From contig OX485809.1 in assembly GCA_950295325.1 (NCBI GenBank), positions 40,147,081-40,211,080 on the forward strand: a DNA stretch of 64,000 bases. The letters are read 5' to 3'. Positions within the stretch are counted from its first letter, which is position 1; the number at the start of each line of letters is the position of its first letter. A program made the translations under genes and the position numbers. This DNA is from Polytrichum commune. Its lineage: Eukaryota > Streptophyta > Polytrichopsida > Polytrichales > Polytrichaceae. The notes below the pieces were generated by a model. That model was not told where the DNA came from, ran no database searches, and worked only from the letters and a program-made list of their open reading frames with translations. Positions 57,550 through 64,000 of this stretch are shown here, piece by piece.

Positions 57550-58095
57550 GAACGTTAAGGTTATCTTTCCAAGACTATGAAGAGCATAGCCAAAGTTGTT
57601 GAAGGTAATGGTCAATTAGTGCCCAAACACTAAGGCGGTGCTCGCTATCTAATTTTACAATATGAACACATTCAATGGTTAGTAGAGAGGCTTCATGTAG
57701 ATTCAAACAACACTGTAGAATCTCTCCATCATCAGGTGAATGAAGCTTTTCAATTCCCACACCATGTATCTATTAGTTGCATTTCAAAAGCCATTCGAAG
57801 TCAAGTTGGATTTATCCTCAAGTTGATGTGATATGAACCAAATGATTATAAAAATGAAGAGCGTCTTAGAGAGTGCATAGAGTGGTCTCCAAAGTTTTTA
57901 GATTTTGGTGGTGGTATGGCTAATGATATCTATGTACATGAGGTTGGTTTCAATTTACATTTAACACATCAAATACAAACAACTTTTGAAGATGTTGGAC
58001 ACATCTACTTCCGTTTGCCATCATATAGTCCATTTCTCCATGCTCCGGAATGGGTACGTGGACAACATCAAAGGCCAAGTCTGACGAAATGATCT
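57550..58095 (+). pseudogene. IS630/Tc1-like (DDE_3-type) transposase relic
   Basis: Reading in one main frame: a helix-turn-helix-like N-terminus (KSIAKVVEGNGQLVPKH, then ARYLILQYEHIQWLVER), NEAFQFPHHVSISCISKAIR, then DYKNEERLRECIEWSP, DIYVHEVGFNLHLTH and HIYFRLPSYSPFLHAPEW. These correspond to the family blocks FIDExGFNLH and LPPYSPFLNPxE of IS630/Tc1-like transposases, with the region between the first and second catalytic blocks missing. In-frame stops (TAA after PKH, TGA after LKLM) and the internal deletion make it dead. TIRs were not identified. A Tc1/mariner-superfamily source could in principle have mobilised the Stowaway-like MITE at 40767, but no TIR link is shown. Confidence 0.65.
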
Positions 58096-60103
58096 CCAAA
58101 ATGATCTAACATTATTCCTTCACATTAATGATGACGTAAAAGCAATCGTATGCATGATGTATTATTCTTTGTGAAATATAGCTAGTAAAATTTAGGAAGT
58201 TGATTTTGTGAAGTTATGAATATGGGTACCCAATCATGAAGTTGTTCATAACATGTAGTGAAATTGGTTGAAAGTTCAATTAATTTGGTTGTCTATGTAG
58301 TGAACTTGGTCCGCGATTCCATTGAAATTGGTTTGCAAAATCATGAAATTGAGTTTGCACTTTTGTGAATTCATCTTACCAAAGGAATAAATGTTGTTGA
58401 CACTCTACACATAGGCTCATATTATGTCATGCATTCTAAAACAAGTCATATAAGTCTTCATAAGAAGACCTTATCTACAAATATCTGAGTAGACTATTGT
58501 CATCTCCATTATATGGAATTTTTCTAAAGATTTTTTTTTGAAAATGCTTACACAAAGCTCGTGACCTTCTATAAAAGGTTTGACTATACGGATATGTTCT
58601 CCAACTTTGTGCCAACAATGTTGCTTCATGAATGTTTCAAGTTGCCCTTTCTAGAAAATAATCCATGCCCCTCATGCTCCCACTATGGGGAACAACCTCA
58701 ATAATAATAATAATAGAAACTCCGGTCCCTATTTCAGGGGTCCAACCTCAATACTTGTAAAGCCCTTCCCTCATGGTATTCCCCGATACAAATTATCTTG
58801 TGTAAAAATAAGATTATAATTTTTTACAACTTTGTTTAGTCATTTGCATAGCAACTACAATATATTTAAAATAAATAAATAAATAACCATTGTTGGGTGG
58901 ATATTTGAATTTTTTAGTAACCTTTGGTTCTAGTTTTTGAAGATAAATTAGAAGTAAAGAACTTTTAGTTATGATATTTTGAGAATTTTTTACAATAAAA
59001 TAAAAGAATATTTGGTCTTGCTTATTTAAAAAGATTCAAAGACATGGTGGTTTTTCATGAATTTAATAAATAAATAAACTGATGGTTTTTCATAGGGTTA
59101 TTGAATAGGGTTTTGATTTGCTAAGAACCATGGTTATGAATCAAGCTTGATATTTGAAATTTTGAGAACCACGCTTATAAATTCAAAGAACGGCCCTGAT
59201 AACCAATGGGGGTTGGTGACAATTTTAGTATCTACCAACATTGGTAAAAACAAAATTCACATATATTTGTAATTGTGGTACAAAATATTCAAAATATTGT
59301 CAATAATGTTAATAAATTAGCATGGGGCAACCTAATTGCACATATCAATGCACTCAAGGTCTTGTTTACACTAGGATTTGACACTTGATTTTTTTAATGT
59401 TATGAGGCTAGAATCTATGCTTCTCATTGGTGCATGCTTTGAAATTCGTCCCAACCACACTACACCTAGGGCAAGCCATTTTTTCAAATAATTTTTTATT
59501 TGGAAAGAACATGATCTGACATAGTTCGAGCTCAAGCACAGGAGAGGCGCCATTCTTGGAAGGCCGATTCTTGGCCTTGGGACCAATTTCAAATTTGGAT
59601 GAAAAGTATTGTTTCTACAAATGTATAATTGAAGTATTTTAGGTTGTTTGATTGATTGGAAATCTAAACAACTCCCTCTTTTCTTCTATTCCCTTCAAGA
59701 CTTTATGCAATTGTCTCCGTTCTTTGACCTTGAGGCCATTAGACATGGGAGAATTGGCTCTTGTTATATAATCTTGCTCTGATGAGTACTTGGCATTTGG
59801 CGCCAAGAAAAATCGTTCTCAACCTCAAGTGTAAATTGTCTTTAAATTCTAGAAGGACACTTGTGCAATTTCCACATTGAAGTGTGCAAAACATGATACA
59901 ATTGATGCTATCATGAATCATTGAATTTGGCAACATTTGTGCATACAAATTTTCTCTTGTCACTGCAACTCAAGATGGTCTCTTGGAACTCTCTCATTGT
60001 TTGCATCATGAACAACGAAATTGTCCCATGTCAGATGACATTTTTCATGGTCACACTTTCATGATTAGATTTTTGAAAAATGAAATTTATTAAGCCTTTG
60101 GGT
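58096..60103. other. Gene-free AT-rich interval
   Basis: No coding region or RNA gene recognised. Short AT microsatellite-like runs (AATAATAATAAT near 58701; AAATAAATAAAT near 58871). GTCTTGTTTACACTAGG at 59359 vaguely resembles a Harbinger-like TIR but is not close enough to assign. Confidence 0.4.
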
Positions 60104-60284
60104 TCCTAACTAACCGCAAACCGAACATGGACCAAGAGGAGTGACCATGCACTAAAAAAATGAATGTGTTGATTTTTTAAACATATGCCCAAAAAACACA
60201 ACTTTGGGGGTTTTTTTCTTTCATGGTTTACATTCTTCCCTTTGTTTAGACCCCTAATTCCTCTTAACTATGGTAACTTTAGGC

Positions 60285-60325
<41 letters not shown>

Positions 60326-60870
60326 TAGATAGATAGATAGTCTCTTGATTTTTGCAACGAGAGGACCCCTTTTGCCTCTCCCGACGCAAAACCCATTGGA
60401 CCATGACAATGAATAATGTAGGCTTGAAAATAAGTATTTTGGGGACCTCAAGCTTCATGGTCATTACAATATATGTATATAATTTTCCCTTGATGGGGGG
60501 GGGTAGTCATTGGTTGGAGTAGCAATATACGTGCGAACAAATGATAGGGTATTTTAAAAACATGGGAGCAAAAAATTATAAATGGACTTACGAGTAATAT
60601 AGGGTATCAAAAATGGCACTGGACATCCTTAAAGTACTATAGGGTATGGAATAATAGGTAATTTGGAATTATAAGTAATGCAAGCCATTTTTCTATTAAC
60701 CCAAAGTAGAAATTTACGTAATGATAGCATGTGAAAAAAAGAAGAGAATTGAAAGTAATACCCCCCTATAAAATAGTGGTTGTTCGCACCTATATCCTTA
60801 ACTTTTTAACACACTGCCCCCCCCCCCCCGAGCAAGGGACAAGTTCATGGTCCATCATGTAAACAACCCC
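60104..60870. mobile_element. Degraded relative of the Harbinger-like element
   Basis: CAAACCGAACATGGACCAAG...GTGACCATGC near 60116 matches 17905-17937 of the intact element; TTGCCTCTCCCGACGCAAAACCCATTGGACCATG near 60370 and ATTTTGGGGACCTCAA near 60436 match 18780-18860. The right end ACAAGTTCATGGTCCATCAT...CAACCCC (to 60870) matches the right TIR and is followed by TTA, a TWA-type site. The left end is not definable. A CA/TAGA microsatellite (60285-60341) has grown inside it. Confidence 0.6.
60285..60341. repeat. Compound microsatellite (CA)n(TAGA)n
   Basis: A run of about 16 CA dinucleotides followed by six TAGA tetranucleotides, within the degraded Harbinger-like sequence. Likely polymorphic. 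Confidence 0.9.
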
Positions 60871-61282
60871 TTAGCCAAATGTCATGCAAGAGAGTCACAT
60901 CTTCGTCCACAATTTAAGCACTTCATCCATCCATATGTATAGTAAATCAATTATGTTTGATTCCTCTTTGAAATGCTATTTTGATTGATCAATATTTATT
61001 TTTAATTTTAGGTTCTAGGAAATTGTTATATTGACTACATAGTTTATTAAAACGACCACATAGATGCGTTGCGCAAACCCATTATCTGTCAAATCTTGTT
61101 TTCTCATTGTACACATGAAGAAGAGCAAGATATCATCTATGTATTAGAATCAATAAACTTGACCAAGTTACTTGGATGACAAGTTAGAACTTAGTTAACA
61201 TCTTACATATTGATTGTGGTCGTTTTAAACAATGTGTGGTTCATTAAAACAATTTGACTCTAAAATGAAATATATCCTTGAA
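60871..61282. other. Spacer, nothing recognised
   Basis: About 410 bp of AT-rich sequence between the degraded Harbinger-like fragment and the solo LTR; no coding or repeat signal recognised. Confidence 0.4.
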
Positions 61283-62254
61283 TGTCGCAACCCTTGCTAG
61301 CTCCCTTAACTATATTGACTATTTTCATTTCTAGCAAGGGTCACGAGTGCTAACCCTTCGCATTCTGCCATGCTAATGGTTAGCTCCTCCTACCCCGGAC
61401 CTTATAGTTCATAGGAGGGGAACCAACCCTCATACTTTGCTTTCAGGACTCACCCCTTAATCGGTAACCAATTCTTAGATGTGGACTTCCATCCATGGAA
61501 GTCTAATCTTATGTTGATCATTGCATTGCCAGAGCAACACTACAACAATCCGAACCATACTAGGCAACTATGCCCTCACATTGGGCCAAAGCCCATGGAG
61601 GCCGTGCCGTTCGGCCTCGGGTGAATGAGGCCACACCACCTTACCCATATAAGCCTCTAGGACTTTAGGCGGGACCCCTACCCCAACGTCAAGAAACCTT
61701 TTGTCTCTCTACCATGAGTTGGGGCCAAGTAGACATTTTCCCTTAGCCGCTAGGCCTAGAAGCCCTTAGCAGCTTCAGACCCTCATAACTTCCTTGTATG
61801 ATGTCTGATGCTAACACAAAACCACTCCATCCTCATCTACGCTTCACGTGGATGCCAATGGACTCCTCACTTGCCTCATTTGGGCAAGTATTAAGGAAGT
61901 TATGCCTGTTCAAACCTTGGCAGTCCCGGGAGCCACTCCCAGGCCACTGCTGCAACAGGGCATTGTCCCACGACAGCGCCCCACTCAAATTTTCATATCT
62001 CCTAGCTCACACCTCCGATTGAGGTGTTCTTGCTCATTCTAGAATCACCACGCCACAAGCTACGCATAGCTGATGGCTTCACCCTCGTGCCTCCTAGTCT
62101 CCGTGGGTGGGAGGTGTTCCCAACGCCCGGGGCCCTCACCCACACTAGGATCACTTGGGCCCTCATCAATGGCGCCACAAGTCCCGGGTGTCACTCCGGG
62201 GTCCCCCTTGTGCCCATGGTGTTTCGGGTACTCCTCATGGAGAGGTGCGCGACA
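61283..62254 (+). mobile_element. Solo LTR, family B (copy 3)
   Basis: TGTCGCAACCCTTGC ... GGTGCGCGACA, 972 bp, with a perfect 5-bp target duplication TTGAA (61278-61282 and 62255-62259). TATA-like CCATATAAGCCTC near 61647. It is the most diverged of the three copies in the palindrome region (GGGCATTGTCCCACGACAGC near 61956), yet its ends and TSD are intact. It lacks the Harbinger-like insertion of copy 2, so it shows the empty site. Confidence 0.9.
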
Positions 62255-64000
62255 TTGAAACTCATTCACTCATGCAAGAGTGCACATCTTTGTCTACAAC
62301 TTTGAACATTTCATCCATACACCCTTCCTTCATTTTTCAAATATTGTAGATAAAATGTTATTATGTGCATGCCCTATCTATAGATGGAAAATGTATTCTT
62401 AAGAGATGGATTTATCCTCTGTTTCTAAATAATTTCACTTTAAATAAAAATAGAAATACATATGAATAGGTTCGATTGGCCTATGTATGCATACTAAAGA
62501 AACAATTTCTTGTTATCAACGCACAAGTTTAATTTGTGAATGGCATGGTTGACAAGACTTTTAACTTTAAATGCTCATGCAACCCGAAATGGGTCGTCAC
62601 CCAATATTCATATGGGGTTTGCGACCGAATAGGTGGCAATCTACGTGGATGAAAGGTATTTACTTGCGAAGGGTGATACCTACTACCATGTGGATCAAAA
62701 TTCATCCAAAATAACACATTTTCCAAGTGTGAGGATTTTTTGAAAAGGTTTGTAATGCTTAATTTGGCAGTGCTCTCATGAGCTGCCCAAGCCAAGAGAA
62801 GGTAAAAATGCCTTCAAATAGGCCGCCCCTAATAGGGTAAAGTGGATCGGTGTCATTGCGGGTTGTTATGGCACCCACGGTTTGGGGGGAGGGTAGACCC
62901 AACCAAACTCGGCTCCAAGATCACAACATATAAGCAATATGACTTTAAAACACTAGGATTTTGATCAATCGTGCCCAAAAATCTCCGCAAACTATTTTCC
63001 TTGAAGTGGGTAGAGAATAGGGGGTAGGGGAGCCTTGTAGACCCCCGTCGCAGGGGTAGGGCCATATATAGCACCTAGCAGGGGGTAGGTTGGCACATCC
63101 CGGCCAATGAGGTAGGTCATTGTAGCCCCAAAATGTGGTTGTCATGGGGGGGGGGGTGAATGTCATGCTTGGATTTGGATGGTCCTGATTGACTATGGGT
63201 TGGCTCCGAATGAAGTCCATTCGAAGTAGCCCACCAGGTTGGCATTATAGTTGGGTAGTTTGGAGCCCCAAACTTAGTCCTAGGAATTTTAAAATGGCAA
63301 ACTTTTATTCCACGCTTCAAGAGCGCAAATGTGCATGTCTCCACCATACGGATTTGGCCAATTTTGTAGATTGTCCTTATTTGGGCCTTCAACTTTGAGG
63401 GTGATGAACCTTATCTAAATTTCACCAAAATAATCCAAATTTTTGGGAGCAACTAATTTGACAATCATATAATAAAGTATGGCCAAATTTCCAACTTTTT
63501 AAGAATGCCTACTTGGATCAAAGATGGCATCAAATGGAAAGTTTGCAAAATTTTCAAGACTACCTCACCCATGAAGTCGATTTTCATATGTCAAGTTGAC
63601 CTAGCATATGTGGTCCAATTAACTCCAAATTTTCATAGCAAGAATATGTGATAGTATAGTTCACATCCATACAGTTGGATTGTCCAAAATCAATGTTTTT
63701 TTTTGTGTGCATAACTCAAATTTTCAACATTGGTGTTGAAAATGCCCAAAAATGGAATGTGAAGGCTTGGGTGTTTAGGGGTTAATCTCCACGCTATTGC
63801 TTTGGGCTTGTGAGTATTAAACATATCAATTATTTGTCTGATTTAAGCCTTCAATCATTCAAATTTGGGAGTTTTTTTCTTGCACAAACACAAGTACATG
63901 CTATGTTAAGAGAGAAAACAAATATAAAAATTATCTCCTAGTTGGGGCATTTGTGAGACTTTCATCATAATAGAAAATCAACCAAAAAAATGGAAATTTG
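62255..64000. other. Unassigned right end of the window
   Basis: AT-rich with G-runs near 62880-63155. Small open frames on both strands have no recognised family and overlap each other; I do not support a gene here. No RNA gene seen. Confidence 0.4.

Noticed and set aside
59357-60873. Full-length second Harbinger-like element starting at GTCTTGTTTACACTAGG
   Set aside because: The proposed left end matches the TIR poorly and no TSD could be paired, so only the right 0.77 kb is annotated as a fragment.
62853-63392. Minus-strand small frames near the right edge as a possible gene
   Set aside because: They overlap in three frames, contain no recognisable motif and sit on G-rich low-complexity sequence.

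Overview
The window looks like a nuclear segment of a land-plant genome. It has a many-exon housekeeping gene with GT-AG introns of about 60-640 bp, a telo-box upstream of that gene, and layers of nested plant-type transposable elements (LTR, MULE-like, Harbinger-like, Stowaway-like, IS630/Tc1-like). A non-seed plant (bryophyte, lycophyte or fern) seems likeliest to me, but that is inference and the species cannot be named from the sequence.

Layout. 1-3245: a two-exon gene of the DUF7869 type (transposase-like, RNase H-fold-like motifs), apparently intact. 3772-5780: an orphan coiled-coil-like exon and possible further exons. 5783-5888: a 93-bp LTR plus tRNA-iMet primer-binding site of a miniature LTR element. 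7132-15321 (minus): a broken transposase-like gene (DFSEN / SDGCASQFK / GHGKGPHDG motifs), split by a 3351-bp giant palindrome (7579-10929, TSD ACTTC) and, in a minisatellite-rich intron, by a solo LTR (12957-13933, TSD GAGTG).

16978-41376 is dominated by two copies of one large MULE-like transposon with divergent genes: a transposase with a GCM/WRKY-like zinc-binding segment and a SWIM finger, and a multi-exon gene whose C-terminal part resembles a permuted DNA N6A/N4C methyltransferase. The older copy has its transposase on the minus strand (23799 down to 16978, shattered by two LTR-type insertions that carry further nested elements) and its methyltransferase-like gene on the plus strand (26451 to 41376). 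The younger copy (26734-38206, 11.5 kb, 8-bp TSD, terminal inverted repeats followed by GAGCRRT heptamer arrays) sits inside the methyltransferase-like gene of the older copy. The roughly 2.7-kb intergenic regions of both copies hold a nine-unit array of TGTGCGTTAACGCACA-type palindromes. The younger copy also has a nine-unit array of TTTGGGTCG-NN-CGACCCAAA palindromes. A 220-bp Stowaway-like MITE lies at 40767-40986.

46606-54640 (plus) is the only clear host gene: a 16-exon NOC1/Mak21 (SLOW WALKER2-like) ribosome-biogenesis gene whose spliced frame is continuous (1183 codons plus stop). 54641-64000 is gene-poor: an IS630/Tc1-like transposase relic (57550-58095), a degraded Harbinger-like fragment, a CA/TAGA microsatellite and a third solo LTR (61283-62254, TSD TTGAA).

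The window can therefore be read as a relative-age record. Large MULE-like elements came first, LTR elements and MITEs were inserted into them later, most LTR copies are now solo LTRs, and one LTR family produced an inverted dimer flanked by a single 5-bp target duplication.
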